Shown one piece after another: positions 46,696-56,440 of a stretch of DNA of 64,000 bases. How positions within the stretch are numbered: the stretch's first letter is position 1; every line of letters starts with the position of its first letter. The stretch covers positions 1-64,000 of the forward strand of contig NZ_BOPO01000116.1 in the NCBI RefSeq assembly GCF_017312725.1, given 5' to 3'. The notes below the pieces were generated by a model. The model was given only the letters and a program-made list of their open reading frames with translations. It was not told where the DNA came from and did not search any database. Source of the stretch: Actinocatenispora comari (lineage in GTDB: Bacteria; Actinomycetota; Actinomycetes; Mycobacteriales; Micromonosporaceae). The translations under genes and the position numbers were made by a program.

Positions 46696-47693
46696 CAGCG
46701 GCCCCCGGCGCCGGTCGTCGAGCCAGCGCCGGCACCGGTCGTTCCCGCCGTACCGGCTTCGGTCGCCGCGGCCCGCGGATGGTCACCGGCGTCGGCCGCC
46801 CGGGGGCGCAGATCCATCGCGATGTCCAGGATCGGCGACGAGTGCGTCAGCGCGCCGACCGACAGGTAGTCGACGCCGGTCGCGCCGTAGTCGGCGGCCA
46901 CGTCCAGGGTCAGGTTGCCGGTCGCCTCCAGCTCGGCCCGGCCGGCGACCGCGGCCACCACCTCGCGCAGCAGCTCGGTGGACATGTTGTCGCACAACAG
47001 GAAGTCGGCCCCGGCCTCGACCGCCTCCAGCGCCTCGGCCACCGTGGTCACCTCGACCTGCACCGGCACGTCCGGGAACCGCTCCCGCACCCGCCGGTAC
47101 GCGGCGGCCACGCCACCGGCGGCCACCACGTGGTTGTCCTTGATCATCGCGACGTCGTACAGGCCCATCCGCTTGTTCGTCCCGCCGCCGGCGCGCACCG
47201 CGTACTTCTGCAGGAAGCGCAGGCCCGGCGTGGTCTTGCGGGTGTCCAGGACGGTGGCGCCGGTACCGGCCAGCGCGTCGGCCCAGCGGCGGGTGTGGGT
47301 CGCCACCCCGCTCGCCCGGCACAGCAGGTTGAGCGCGGTGCGTTCGGCGGTCAGCAACGCGCGGGCCGGGCCGACCACCTCGGCCAGCACGTCGCCGCGG
47401 CGCACCGCCGCGCCCTCCGGTACCCGCGCCTGGAAGCTCGTCGCGCCGTCCGACGCGAGGTCGAACACGGCTGCGGCGACCGGCAGCCCGGCGACCACGC
47501 CGTCCGCCCGGGCCACGATGTCGGCGACGTCGAGCTGCTCGGCCGGGATGGTGGCCACGCTCGTCACGTCGAGCCCGTCCGGGCCGAGATCCTCGGCCAG
47601 CGCGCGCCGGACGGTGTCCGACACCAGGTCCGGATCCAGCCCGGCGGCGGTCACGTAGTCCACGATGGACTGTCCCGGTACGACGGTGGTCAC
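46695..47693 (-). CDS. nadC: Nicotinate-nucleotide pyrophosphorylase (quinolinate phosphoribosyltransferase)
   Basis: The 332-residue enzyme converts quinolinate and PRPP to nicotinate mononucleotide. It contains RRALAEDLGPDGLDVTSVATIP, LLTAERTALNLLCRASGVATHTRRW, DTRKTTPGLRFLQKYAVRAGGGTNKRMGLYDVAMIKDNH (substrate Arg/Lys cluster) and LEATGNLTLDVAADYGATGVDYLSVGALTHS. A Gly/Thr/Ala-rich tail of about 35 residues extends beyond the normal end. The start is the GTG at 47693, overlapping the nadB stop as GTGA. Confidence 0.96.
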   Translation of the reverse strand: MTTVVPGQSIVDYVTAAGLDPDLVSDTVRRALAEDLGPDGLDVTSVATIPAEQLDVADIVARADGVVAGLPVAAAVFDLASDGATSFQARVPEGAAVRRGDVLAEVVGPARALLTAERTALNLLCRASGVATHTRRWADALAGTGATVLDTRKTTPGLRFLQKYAVRAGGGTNKRMGLYDVAMIKDNHVVAAGGVAAAYRRVRERFPDVPVQVEVTTVAEALEAVEAGADFLLCDNMSTELLREVVAAVAGRAELEATGNLTLDVAADYGATGVDYLSVGALTHSSPILDIAMDLRPRAADAGDHPRAAATEAGTAGTTGAGAGSTTGAGGR

Positions 47694-49345
47694 CGCGCCT
47701 CCTCGAACGTCTGGCTGATCTGGCCGCCGGGTCCGATCGTGGCGAGCAGGTGGCCCAACCACGCCGGATCCGCGTCGGCGAAGTCCTCCCGCCAGTGGCA
47801 GCCCCGGGTCTCCCGGCGGCTCGCCGCGGCGGCCAGCAACGTACCGGCGACGGTCACCAGGTTCGTCGCCTCCCAGGCCGGCGCCGACGCGGGCGCCCGG
47901 GCCTCGGCCAACTCGGCCACCTCGGCGGCGGTCGCGGCCAGCGAGTCACCGCTGCGCAGCACGCCGGCGCCCCGGGACATCGTCTTCTGCAGCCGTTCCC
48001 GTACCGACGGGTCGACCGCCCACGCGGCACCCCCGGCCGGTACCGGGTCCGCCTGCGGCGGCAGGTCGCGGGCCAGGTCCGCGCAGATCCGGGCGGAGAA
48101 CACCAGCGCCTCCAGCAGCGAGTTGGAGGCGAGCCGGTTCGCGCCGTGCACGCCGGTGCACGCCACCTCGCCGCACGCGTACAGGCCGGGCACACTGGTG
48201 CGGCCGGACAGGTCGGTGCGCACCCCGCCGGGCGCGTAGTGGGCCGCCGGCGCCACCGGGATCGGATCGGTCACCGGGTCGATGCCGGCCCGGCGGCAGA
48301 GCGCGGTGATCGTCGGGAAGCGGCGCTCCAGCATCTCGCGGCCGAGATGCCGGGCGTCCAGGTACACGTGCTCGACGTGCTGCGCGAGCATCGTGCGGAT
48401 GATGTTCTTCGCCACCACGTCCCGCGGCGCCAGCTCGGCCAGCTCGTGCCGGCCCAGCATGAAGCGGTTGCCGGCCGCGTCGACCAGGTGAGCGCCCTCG
48501 CCACGCAGCGCCTCGGACACCAACGGCTGCTGCGCCAACGCATCCCGGCCGCCGAGGTACAGCGAGGTCGGGTGGAACTGGAGGAACTCCAGGTCGGTCA
48601 CCGCGGCACCGGCGCGCAGCGCGAGACCCACCCCGTCCCCGGTGGACACCACCGGGTTCGTCGTGGCGTCGAACACCTGGCCCATGCCGCCGGTGGCGAG
48701 CACCACCGCGCGGGCCAGGATCGCGCCGACGCCGTCCGGGCTGCCCTCGTCCAGTACGTGCAGGGTCACGCCGGCCGCCCGCCCGGTGCGGTCGGTCAGC
48801 AGGTCGAGCACCAGCGCGTGCTCCACCAGCTTGATCCACGGATCGCGGCGTACCGCGGCGTGCAGCGCGCGCTGCACCTCGGCACCGCTGGCGTCGCCGC
48901 CGGCGTGCACGATCCGGTTCGCGTGGTGGCCGCCTTCCCGGGTCAGCGAGAGCGATCCGTCCTCGTTGCGGTCGAACTCGGCGCCGAACCGGATCAGCTC
49001 GCGCACCCGCGCCGGCCCCTCGGTCACCAGGACGTCGACCGCGGCCGGGTCGCACAGTCCGACGCCGGCGATGTGCGTGTCCTCGGCGTGCGCGGCCGGG
49101 GTGTCGTGCGGGTCCAGTACCGCCGCGATGCCGCCCTGGGCCCACCGGGTCGAGCCGTCGTCGATGCGTTCCTTGGTCACCACGGTGACCCGCAGCCCGG
49201 CCTGCCGGGCGTGCAGCGCCGCGGTCAGGCCGGCGACGCCGGAGCCGATCACGCAGACGTCGGTCTCGTCCGTCCAGCCCGGGTCGCTCGCCGCGAGCCG
49301 GTGCGGCACCACCAGTTGCCGCACCGCCGCGGCCGGCGCGGTCAC
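47690..49345 (-). CDS. nadB: L-aspartate oxidase
   Basis: The 551-residue FAD enzyme oxidises aspartate to iminoaspartate for quinolinate synthesis. FAD-binding [20 protein letters not shown], then [44 protein letters not shown] (catalytic His region), [13 protein letters not shown] (catalytic Arg), DVVAKNI and [31 protein letters not shown] match the family. The start is the GTG at 49345, overlapping the panD stop as GTGA. Its metabolic partner nadA (quinolinate synthase) is not in this operon or window. Confidence 0.96.
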   Translation of the reverse strand: MTAPAAAVRQLVVPHRLAASDPGWTDETDVCVIGSGVAGLTAALHARQAGLRVTVVTKERIDDGSTRWAQGGIAAVLDPHDTPAAHAEDTHIAGVGLCDPAAVDVLVTEGPARVRELIRFGAEFDRNEDGSLSLTREGGHHANRIVHAGGDASGAEVQRALHAAVRRDPWIKLVEHALVLDLLTDRTGRAAGVTLHVLDEGSPDGVGAILARAVVLATGGMGQVFDATTNPVVSTGDGVGLALRAGAAVTDLEFLQFHPTSLYLGGRDALAQQPLVSEALRGEGAHLVDAAGNRFMLGRHELAELAPRDVVAKNIIRTMLAQHVEHVYLDARHLGREMLERRFPTITALCRRAGIDPVTDPIPVAPAAHYAPGGVRTDLSGRTSVPGLYACGEVACTGVHGANRLASNSLLEALVFSARICADLARDLPPQADPVPAGGAAWAVDPSVRERLQKTMSRGAGVLRSGDSLAATAAEVAELAEARAPASAPAWEATNLVTVAGTLLAAAASRRETRGCHWREDFADADPAWLGHLLATIGPGGQISQTFEEAR

Positions 49346-49782
49346 CGGGCGTCCACAGTGGACGCCGAAACCAGGTTGCCGGGCACCGGATCGCCGACGA
49401 TGCCGGCCGGCGCGGCGGCCGGATCGCTGCCCAGCTCGATGATCCGGTTGTCCCGGTCGACGTGCACGACGTGCGGGCGGTACTCCCGGGACTGCGTCTC
49501 GTCCATCGCCGCGTACGACATGATGATGACCAGGTCGTCCGGGTGCACCAGGTGCGCCGCCGCACCGTTGATGCCGATCACGCCGGACCCGGCCGCACCG
49601 GGAATCACGTACGTCTCCAGCCGGGCGCCGTTGGTGATGTCCACGATGGACACCTGCTCGCCCTCGAGCAGGTCCGCCGCGGCCATCAGGTCGGCGTCGA
49701 TCGTCACCGAGCCCACGTAGTGCAGGTCCGCCTGCGTCACCGTGGCCCGGTGGATCTTCGACTTGAGCATCGTTCGGAACAT
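49342..49782 (-). CDS. panD: Aspartate 1-decarboxylase
   Basis: This 146-residue pyruvoyl enzyme makes beta-alanine. [25 protein letters not shown] contains the self-cleavage site G24-S25. [42 protein letters not shown] is the conserved core. The ATG at 49782 has GGGGAGA upstream. It follows panC by 8 bp and overlaps nadB by 4 bp, so both beta-alanine and NAD synthesis draw on aspartate within one operon. Confidence 0.97.
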   Translation of the reverse strand: MFRTMLKSKIHRATVTQADLHYVGSVTIDADLMAAADLLEGEQVSIVDITNGARLETYVIPGAAGSGVIGINGAAAHLVHPDDLVIIMSYAAMDETQSREYRPHVVHVDRDNRIIELGSDPAAAPAGIVGDPVPGNLVSASTVDAR

Positions 49783-49790
49783 GGTCTCCC

Positions 49791-50654
49791 CTACTCCCGC
49801 ACCGCGGTTGGCTTGTGGCCCACCTCGACGTGCAGGTTGTCGATGAGCCGGGTGGTACCGACGCGGGCGGCGACGAGCAGCCGCCCCGGCCCCACCTCGG
49901 GTGCCGGCCCCAGGTCGGGGTCGGTCAACGTCAGGTAGTCCAGCTCGACCGGCGCGGCGTCGAGCACCGCCCGGGCCGCGGCGAGCGCCGCCGCCGGCCC
50001 GCCGACCGCCGCCTCGGCACCGGCCCGCAGCGCCGCGGACAGTGCCAGCGCGGCGGCCCGGTCCGCTGCGGACAGGTACGAGTTGCGGCTGGAACGGGCC
50101 AGCCCGCTCGGTTCCCGGATCGTCGGCACCCCGACCACCCGCACCGGTACGGAGTCGGTACGCACGTCCAGGTCGCGCACCATCCGGCGGACCAGCGCCA
50201 GCTGCTGGTAGTCCTTCTCGCCGAAGAACACCGCGTGCGGCGTCGTCAGGTGCAGCAGCTTGAGCACGACGGTCAGCACCCCGTCGAAGAAGCCGGGCCG
50301 GCTCGCGCCCTCCAGCTCGCGCCCGAGCGGGCCGGGGTTCACCCGCACCACCGGCGGCCAGCTGGGGTACATCTCCGCCTCGGTCGGCGCGAAGACCGCG
50401 TCGACGCCGGCCCGCTGGCACAGCGCGAGGTCGTCGTCCAGCTGCCGCGGGTAGCGGTCCAGGTCCTCGTTCGGGCCGAACTGCAGCGGGTTGACGAAGA
50501 TCGTCACCAGTACCGCGTCGCACTGCTCGCGGGCCGCCTCGATCAGCGCCCGGTGCCCGTCGTGCAGCGCGCCCATCGTCATCACCACACCGACCACACC
50601 GGACAGTCCACTTCGGACCTTGTACAGCGTGTCCTTGTCCCGCGCCACGATCAT
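49791..50654 (-). CDS. panC: Pantothenate synthetase
   Basis: The 287-residue enzyme joins pantoate and beta-alanine with ATP. The HxGH motif is in [14 protein letters not shown] (25-38). [54 protein letters not shown] and the KMSKS-like SSRNSYLS (188-195) are all present. The ATG at 50654 overlaps the stop of the DUF2520 gene as ATGA. Confidence 0.97.
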   Translation of the reverse strand: MIVARDKDTLYKVRSGLSGVVGVVMTMGALHDGHRALIEAAREQCDAVLVTIFVNPLQFGPNEDLDRYPRQLDDDLALCQRAGVDAVFAPTEAEMYPSWPPVVRVNPGPLGRELEGASRPGFFDGVLTVVLKLLHLTTPHAVFFGEKDYQQLALVRRMVRDLDVRTDSVPVRVVGVPTIREPSGLARSSRNSYLSAADRAAALALSAALRAGAEAAVGGPAAALAAARAVLDAAPVELDYLTLTDPDLGPAPEVGPGRLLVAARVGTTRLIDNLHVEVGHKPTAVRE

Positions 50655-51568
50655 GAGCCGGTCCGATCGATACGCTCGGCCAGCACGCCGAGCAGCGCCT
50701 CCGCGTCGGTCGGCCGCAGCTGGCCGGAGCCGATCGCCCGGTCCGCGGTGCGCCGGGCCAGCGCCAGGTAGGCGGCCACCGAGTCCGGCGCGGTGGCGCC
50801 GATCGCCTCGACGTGCCGCCGCACCGTACCGGCGTCGCCGCGGGACACCGGGCCGGTCAGCGCGGCGTCGCCGAGCCGCAGCGTGTTGTCCAGCGCCGCG
50901 GACAGCAGCGGCGCGATCATCCGCTCCGGGTGCACCACGCCGGCCTGCCGCAGCAGGTCCACCGCCTCGTTCACGAGCGTCACCAGGTGGTTCGCGCCGT
51001 GCGTCAGCGCCGCGTGGTAGAGCGGCCGGTGCTCCTCGGCCACCCACTGCGGTTCGCCGCCCATCTCCAGTACGAGCACCTCGGCCGCGGGCCGCAGCGG
51101 CTCCGGCGCGGTCACCCCGAACGACACGTCGGACAGCCGGTCCAGGTCCTCCGGCCGGCCGGTGAACGTCATCGCCGGATGCAGCGCCATCGGCAGCCCG
51201 CCGTGCGCGAGAACCGGCTCCAGCACGTCGATCCCGTACGCCCCGCTCGGGTGCACGATCAGCTGCCCGGCCCGGAACGCGTCGGTCGCGGCCAGCCCCT
51301 CGACCAGGCCGCGCAGCGCGTCGTCCGGCACCCCGAACAGCACCAGGTCGGCGGTCGCGGCCACCTCGTCGGCCGGCCGGATCGGGGTACCGGGGAGCAG
51401 CCGCTCGACCCGCGCCACCGACGCCGCGGACACCGCCGTCGCACCGGACACCGAGTGGCCGGCCCGCCGCAGCGCCGCCGCCAGCACCGAGCCCACCCGG
51501 CCGGCGCCGATCACCCCGACCGACAGCCGCCCCGGCCGGTCCTGCGGGCTCGGCCCGCTCGGGCTCAT
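50651..51568 (-). CDS. Rossmann/DUF2520 protein at the head of the pan-nad operon
   Basis: This is a 305-residue protein. The N-terminal NAD(P)-binding domain [25 protein letters not shown] (16-40) continues with [21 protein letters not shown] and [17 protein letters not shown]. The C-terminal domain is DUF2520-like ([34 protein letters not shown]). It matches the Rv3603c position upstream of panC. A ketopantoate reductase role has been suggested for relatives next to panC; this is inference here. GGAGG lies 7 nt before the ATG at 51568, which also overlaps the stop of a short leader ORF (51565-51603). Confidence 0.85.
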   Translation of the reverse strand: MSPSGPSPQDRPGRLSVGVIGAGRVGSVLAAALRRAGHSVSGATAVSAASVARVERLLPGTPIRPADEVAATADLVLFGVPDDALRGLVEGLAATDAFRAGQLIVHPSGAYGIDVLEPVLAHGGLPMALHPAMTFTGRPEDLDRLSDVSFGVTAPEPLRPAAEVLVLEMGGEPQWVAEEHRPLYHAALTHGANHLVTLVNEAVDLLRQAGVVHPERMIAPLLSAALDNTLRLGDAALTGPVSRGDAGTVRRHVEAIGATAPDSVAAYLALARRTADRAIGSGQLRPTDAEALLGVLAERIDRTGS

Positions 51569-51603
51569 CGCCGCCTCCGGCCGGTCGTCGTCGCCATGTT
51601 CAT
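51565..51603 (-). CDS. Possible leader peptide [12 protein letters not shown]
   Basis: AGGAGGA (51621-51615, minus strand) precedes an ATG at 51603. The 12-codon frame (alternative ATG at 51597, 10 codons) ends in four consecutive Arg codons, and its TGA overlaps the DUF2520 ATG as ATGA. Overlap and ribosome site suggest translational coupling or attenuation. Confidence 0.4.
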   Translation of the reverse strand: MNMATTTGRRRR

Positions 51604-51918
51604 CGAAGATCCAGTCCTCCTACAGGTACCGGTCACGGCAAGTATTGCCCGCCGCGGTGCGGGGCCGACACAGCTTGTGGCATCGTTCACGAGCCCGAGA
51701 ATCCGGTCTGTGGGTAAGTTCTCACCGCACTGGGCGTCCTGCGGCGGTTCCGGCGCTTCACGCCGGCCCGGAAGGGCTGTTCCCGGCTGCGCCCGGCCCG
51801 GCACATCGGGTGGCTGGCCATCCGGACACGCTCTAAGGTGTGGCGCGGTGCGGCCGAGCGGCCGGCACCACGACGCGCCCCGGGTGGCGGCGCGGGACAG
51901 CGCCGGAAGGGGCGAGCG
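51569..51918. other. Divergent intergenic region, pan-nad operon / DUF1611 gene
   Basis: These 350 bp hold the promoter side of the pan-nad operon (with the possible leader peptide at its edge) and that of the DUF1611 gene (GGAAGGGG at 51905-51912). A less GC-rich stretch lies around 51630-51720. No clear -35/-10 pair or dyad could be assigned. Confidence 0.4.
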
Positions 51919-52962
51919 GTGCGGATGGTGATCGACGCCGAGGGCGTCTTCGACGGCACGGGCCCCAAGCTCGCGCTCGGCGTGCTGCGGTACCGGTCGG
52001 ACGACGTGGTCGCGGTCGTCGACAGTGCGCACGCCGGGAGGAACGCTCGGGAGATCACCGGGGACCCGCGGGTGCCGGCCGTCCCGGTCGTCGACGACCT
52101 GGACGCCGCGCTGCGGTACGGGCCGGACACCTTCGTGGTGGGCATCTCACCGATGCAGTCGACGCTCCCGGCGGGCCTGCGCGAGCGGATCCGCGCCGCG
52201 TTGGAGGCGAAGCTCGACGTGGTCTGCGGGCTGCACCACCAGCTCGGCGACGACCCGGAGCTGGCCGCGGTCGCCGACCTGGCCGGCCGCCGGATCTGGG
52301 ACCTGCGCCGACCGCCGGAGCAGGACGTCCAGGTCGGTACCGGCGGGCTCACCCACCGGCCCGGCAGCCACACCGTGCTCGCCGTCGGCTCCGACTGCAA
52401 CGCCGGGAAGATGACCACGATGGTCGAGCTGGACCGCGAGGCCGGTCGGCGCGGCCTCTCGTCCGGGTTCGTCGCGACCGGGCAGACCGGCATCCTGGTC
52501 GCCGGCGACGGCGTACCGGCCGATCACGTGGTGGCCGACTTCCTGCCGACCCTGATGCACCAGCACGTGTGCGCGGCGACCGCCGAGCACGACCTGGTCT
52601 TCGTCGAGGGGCAGGCTGCGCTCAACCACCCCTGGTACTCCGGGGTCAGCCTCGGCCTGCTGCACGGCACCGCCCCGGACGCCCTGGTGCTCTGCCACAT
52701 CGCCGGCGCCCGCGACCTGGGTCACCTGCCGCTGGCGCTGCCGCCGCTGTCGGAGGTGGTGGCGATGAACGAGGCGGCCGCCACCTGGGGCGGTGGGCCG
52801 GCCGCCCGGGTGGTCGCGATCTCGCTGAACACCGGCCACCTGTCCGCGTCCGCGGCGGCCGACGCGATCGCCGCGGTCACCGACGAGACCGGGCTGCCCG
52901 CCGTCGACGTGTTCCGCTCCGGCCCCGCCGCCCTGCTCGACGCGGTCCTCGCGGCGCGCTGA
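51919..52962 (+). CDS. DUF1611 family P-loop protein
   Basis: This is a 347-residue protein. The N-terminal Rossmann-like half (AEGVFDGTGPKLALGVLRYRSDDVVAVVDSAHAGR..PVVDDLDAAL..VVGISP) and the C-terminal P-loop domain (VLAVGSDCNAGKMTTMVELDREAGRRG, then ATGQTGILVAGDGVPADHVVADF) are those of DUF1611 proteins. Relatives sit next to dipeptide epimerases and may act on D-amino-acid/peptide compounds; no such neighbour is here. The GTG at 51919 has GGAAGGGG 6 nt upstream; the ATG at 51925 is an alternative. Confidence 0.85.
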   Translation: MRMVIDAEGVFDGTGPKLALGVLRYRSDDVVAVVDSAHAGRNAREITGDPRVPAVPVVDDLDAALRYGPDTFVVGISPMQSTLPAGLRERIRAALEAKLDVVCGLHHQLGDDPELAAVADLAGRRIWDLRRPPEQDVQVGTGGLTHRPGSHTVLAVGSDCNAGKMTTMVELDREAGRRGLSSGFVATGQTGILVAGDGVPADHVVADFLPTLMHQHVCAATAEHDLVFVEGQAALNHPWYSGVSLGLLHGTAPDALVLCHIAGARDLGHLPLALPPLSEVVAMNEAAATWGGGPAARVVAISLNTGHLSASAAADAIAAVTDETGLPAVDVFRSGPAALLDAVLAAR

Positions 52963-53093
52963 CCGCGCCCGTCGCCCGGGTGCCCACCGCCCGGTGCGCG
53001 CCCGGCCACGGCCCGCGCCCAGCGACCTGCGGCGGTCCAGCGCCGGGGGCGGACCGGGCCGGACCCGCCAGACACCGGACCGGGCCGGACCCG

Positions 53094-53759
53094 TCAGGCG
53101 CCCGGGCGGACCAGGCCGGTCTCGTACGCGAAGACGACGGCCTGGACGCGGTCACGCAGGTCGAGCTTGGTCAAGATCCGGCCGATGTGCGTCTTGACGG
53201 TCGCCTCCGCCACGACGAGCCGTTCGGCGATCTCGGCGTTCGAGAGCCCCTCCGCCACCAGCAGCAACACCTGCCGTTCCCGCTCGGTCAGGGTGCCGAG
53301 GCGGTCGTCGGGCCGCGGCGGGGCGGTCAGCTCGCCGGCGAACCGGTCGAGCAGCCGGCGGGTGACCCGGGGCGCGACGACCGAGTCGCCGGAGGCGACC
53401 ACCCGGATCGCGGTGAGCAGGTCTTCCGGCGGGACGTTCTTCAGCAGGAAGCCGCTGGCACCGGCGTGCAGCGCGGCGAACGCGTCCTCGTCGGTGTCGA
53501 ACGTGGTCAGCGCGAGCACCCGGGGCCGGTCCGGGCGCGGGTCGGCGAGCAACCGGCGGGTGGCCTCGACGCCGTCCAGCAGCGGCATCCGCAGGTCCAT
53601 CACGACGACGTCCGCGGCGACCCGGTCGAGCAGCGCCAGCGCCGCCGCGCCGTCGCCCGCCTCGCCGACCACCTCGATGTCCGGCTGGGCGCCGAGCACC
53701 ATCCGGAACCCGGCCCGGACCAGTTCCTGGTCGTCGACCAGCACCACCCGGATCGTCAT
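53094..53759 (-). CDS. NarL/LuxR-type response regulator
   Basis: The 221-residue protein has a receiver domain with D9/D10 and the phosphoacceptor D55 (VVVMDLRMP), ALTTF and LLKNVP (switch residues). A LuxR-type HTH at about 150-215 reads LTERERQVLLLVAEGLSNAEIAERLVVAEATVKTHIGRILTKL. It overlaps the histidine kinase gene by 4 bp (ATGA), forming a DesK/NarX-type two-component pair of unknown signal. Confidence 0.95.
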   Translation of the reverse strand: MTIRVVLVDDQELVRAGFRMVLGAQPDIEVVGEAGDGAAALALLDRVAADVVVMDLRMPLLDGVEATRRLLADPRPDRPRVLALTTFDTDEDAFAALHAGASGFLLKNVPPEDLLTAIRVVASGDSVVAPRVTRRLLDRFAGELTAPPRPDDRLGTLTERERQVLLLVAEGLSNAEIAERLVVAEATVKTHIGRILTKLDLRDRVQAVVFAYETGLVRPGA

Positions 53760-55237
53760 CGGAGTTCCTGTCCTTCCGTCGCCGGCCGTGCGCCGACCGT
53801 ACCGTGTTCGGCCGGTTCACCGGCCGGCGAGCCGCCCGGTCCGGCCGTCGCCGCGCCGAACTCGACCGAAGCACCGGCCTCCGCGGCGCCGGACTCGACC
53901 GAGGCACCGGCCTCCGCCGCGGTGGACTCGGCGCGATCCGCCGGCGTAGCGCCGTCGCCGCGACCCGGCTGCGGGCCGGCGACGTCCGGGCCCGGCAGTG
54001 TGCCGCCGCGATCCGACGGCGAGGTGGCGGGGTCGGCGGGGTCATTGCGGGTGGCGGGGTCGGCGGGGATGGGGAGGGTCGCGGCGACCCGCCAGCCCGG
54101 GGCGCCGCGGCGCGGTCCGGCGGAGAACGTACCGCCGTAGACGCCGACGCGTTCGCGCATGCCGAGCAGGCCGTGCCCGCCCGGCACCGGGTCGGGTACC
54201 GCCGAGTCGAGCGAGCCGCCGTCGAGGACGGTGACGGTGACCGACTCCGGCCGGTACCCGATCTCCACGGTGGTGTCGGTGCCGGCGCCGGCGTGCTTGA
54301 GCACGTTGGTCAGCGACTCCTGCACGATCCGGTACCCGGCGAGTTCCAGGCCGGGCGGCAGCGGCCGGGGCCGGCCCGAGGTGGTGACCGAGACCCGCAG
54401 CCCGGCCCGCTGGAACCCGTCGAGCAGTACGGACAGGTCGTTGAGCCGTTCGGTCCGGCGGTCCGCGGCCGGGTCGTCGGCGCCGTGGTCGCGCAGCACG
54501 GCGACCAGCCGGCGCATCTCGCCGAGCGCGCCGCGACCGGTGTCGGCGACGGTACGCACCGCGTCGCGGGCGGTGGCCGGGTCGCCGGCGAGCGCGTACG
54601 AGGCGCCGTCGGCCTGGGCGATCATCACGGCGAGGCTGTGCGCCACGACGTCGTGCAGCTCCCGGGCGATCCGGCTGCGCTCGTCCGCGACGGCCAGCCG
54701 GGCCCGCTGGTCACGCTCCTGCTCGGCGGTACGGGCGCGTTCCTCCAGGCTGCGCACGTAGAGCAGCCGGGTGCGCAGCACCAGACCGGTCAGCCAGACC
54801 GGGATCGCCCAGATCAGCAGCGTCAGGCCGCGCCGGTACCAGGTCACCGGCGGCGTACCGGTGCCGATCAGGCCGAAGACGCCGCAGCCGACGACGACGG
54901 TCGCGGCGGCGAGCCAGGCCCAGGCCATCCGGTCCGCGTACTTCACCACCGTGTACATCGCCAGCAGCACGGCGATGTCGTACGCCTGGAGCCGCTCGGC
55001 GAGGATCAGTTGCAGCAGCCCGAGCACGCAGGTGACCGCGAACACCTGGACCGGCCAGCGCCGGCGTGGCAGCAGCGTGACGGCCATGCCGAGCCCGATC
55101 AGGCCGCTCCACCACTGGCCCATGAACAGGACCAGACCGGAGAAGGCGGCCATGATCGCCGCGGCGGACGCGTCGAACGCCACCGACCGAAGCGGCAGCC
55201 GGAAGGCCCGCCGGATCCACCCCAACACCACTGCCAC
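53756..55237 (-). CDS. Sensor histidine kinase (HisKA_3 type)
   Basis: This 493-residue membrane sensor has five to six N-terminal helices (about 20-155) with very short loops and a coiled linker (RSLEERARTAEQERDQRARLAVADE). The dimerisation/phosphoacceptor motif is RIARELHDVVAHSLAVM with H195, and the HATPase domain has YRIVQESLTNVLKHAGA and GGHGLLGMRERVGVYGG. The last 90 residues are a disordered tail with repeated EAGASVE-GAA units. The start is uncertain: the GTG at 55237 gives a sensible N-terminus, but no good ribosome site is seen. The signal is probably sensed in the membrane. Confidence 0.88.
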   Translation of the reverse strand: MAVVLGWIRRAFRLPLRSVAFDASAAAIMAAFSGLVLFMGQWWSGLIGLGMAVTLLPRRRWPVQVFAVTCVLGLLQLILAERLQAYDIAVLLAMYTVVKYADRMAWAWLAAATVVVGCGVFGLIGTGTPPVTWYRRGLTLLIWAIPVWLTGLVLRTRLLYVRSLEERARTAEQERDQRARLAVADERSRIARELHDVVAHSLAVMIAQADGASYALAGDPATARDAVRTVADTGRGALGEMRRLVAVLRDHGADDPAADRRTERLNDLSVLLDGFQRAGLRVSVTTSGRPRPLPPGLELAGYRIVQESLTNVLKHAGAGTDTTVEIGYRPESVTVTVLDGGSLDSAVPDPVPGGHGLLGMRERVGVYGGTFSAGPRRGAPGWRVAATLPIPADPATRNDPADPATSPSDRGGTLPGPDVAGPQPGRGDGATPADRAESTAAEAGASVESGAAEAGASVEFGAATAGPGGSPAGEPAEHGTVGARPATEGQELR

Positions 55238-55327
55238 GGTACGTGCCTGCCCCGCCACCGTCCCGCCCCGGCACCGCCGGCGCCGGTGCGGCGGCGGCCG
55301 GAGGGCCGCGGGCGGCAGGATGGCGGG

Positions 55328-56335
55328 ATGGCGGACACGGGCGCTCGGGTGCGGTGGCGGACGGCGATGGACACGGCGCTGTACGGCGACCGGGGGTTCT
55401 TCCGCACCGGCGCCGGGCCGGCCGGGCACTTCCGTACCAGCGCGCAGACGGTGCCGATGGCCCGCGCGATCGGCACCCTGCTGGTACGGCTGGACGCGGC
55501 GCTCGGCCGACCGGCCCAGCTGGACGTGGTGGATGTCGGCGCCGGCGGCGGCGAGTTGCTGACCGCGCTCGCCGCCGGTGCACCCGCCGAACTGGCCGGT
55601 CGGGTCCGGTACGCGGGCGTCGACCTCGCACCGCGGCCCCGGCTGCTGCCGTCCACCGTCGGCTGGCGGCACGACCTGCCGGCACGGGTCACCGGGCTGC
55701 TGCTGGCCACCGAATGGCTCGACAACGTACCGGTGGACGTGGCCGAGGCCGGCCCGGACGGGGTGCCGCGGCTGGTCCTGGTCGACCCGGCGACGGGCGC
55801 GGAGACGCTCGGCCCGCCGCTGACCGGCCGCGACGCCGACTGGCTCGACCGCCACTGGCCACTGACCGGGCCCGGGGCGCGCGCCGAGATCGGGCACCCG
55901 CGGGACGACGCGTGGGCCGACACCACCGCCCGGCTGGTACGGGGCGTCGCGGTCGCCGTCGACTACGGGCACCGCGCCGGCGACCGCCCGTACCCGGGCA
56001 CCCTCACCGGCTACCGGGACGGCCGGCAGGTCCCGCCGGTACCGGACGGGTCGACCGACCTGACCGCGCACGTGACGTGGGACTCCCTGCTCGCACCGGG
56101 TGACCTGCTGGTACGCCAGCGCGAGGCGCTGCGCGCGCTCGGGGTCACCGGTACCCGGCCGCCGCTCGCGGACGCGACGACCGACCCGGCCGGGTACCTG
56201 CGCGCGCTGGCGGCGGCCACGCACGCCGCCGAGGTGACCGACCCGACCGGGCTGGGCGGCCACCACTGGCTGCTGCGACCGGCCGGTATCGCCCTCGCCG
56301 CACTGGGCCTCCCCGACCCACCCCGCCCGCGGTGA
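55328..56335 (+). CDS. MidA/DUF185-like SAM-dependent methyltransferase
   Basis: This is a 335-residue protein. ALYGDRGFFRTGAGPAGHFRTSAQT (17-41) is the N-terminal substrate region of MidA/NDUFAF7-type proteins, followed by LDVVDVGAGGGELLTALAAG (SAM motif I, about 65-84) and LLATEWLDNVPVDVAE, the conserved post-I motif. Eukaryotic and Dictyostelium MidA methylate an Arg of a complex I subunit; the bacterial target is unknown. It is divergent from the two-component kinase with a 90-bp spacer. The ATG at 55328 follows GCAGGATGGCGGG. Confidence 0.82.
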   Translation: MADTGARVRWRTAMDTALYGDRGFFRTGAGPAGHFRTSAQTVPMARAIGTLLVRLDAALGRPAQLDVVDVGAGGGELLTALAAGAPAELAGRVRYAGVDLAPRPRLLPSTVGWRHDLPARVTGLLLATEWLDNVPVDVAEAGPDGVPRLVLVDPATGAETLGPPLTGRDADWLDRHWPLTGPGARAEIGHPRDDAWADTTARLVRGVAVAVDYGHRAGDRPYPGTLTGYRDGRQVPPVPDGSTDLTAHVTWDSLLAPGDLLVRQREALRALGVTGTRPPLADATTDPAGYLRALAAATHAAEVTDPTGLGGHHWLLRPAGIALAALGLPDPPRPR

Positions 56336-56440
56336 ACCGATCGCGGAGTCGGTCGAGGGATCGCGGTACGAGAGCGCGCCTTCCGTCGCACGATCCCCCG
56401 ACCGGCGGGCGAACTCCCTGATCGACGGTACGGGGGCGGG

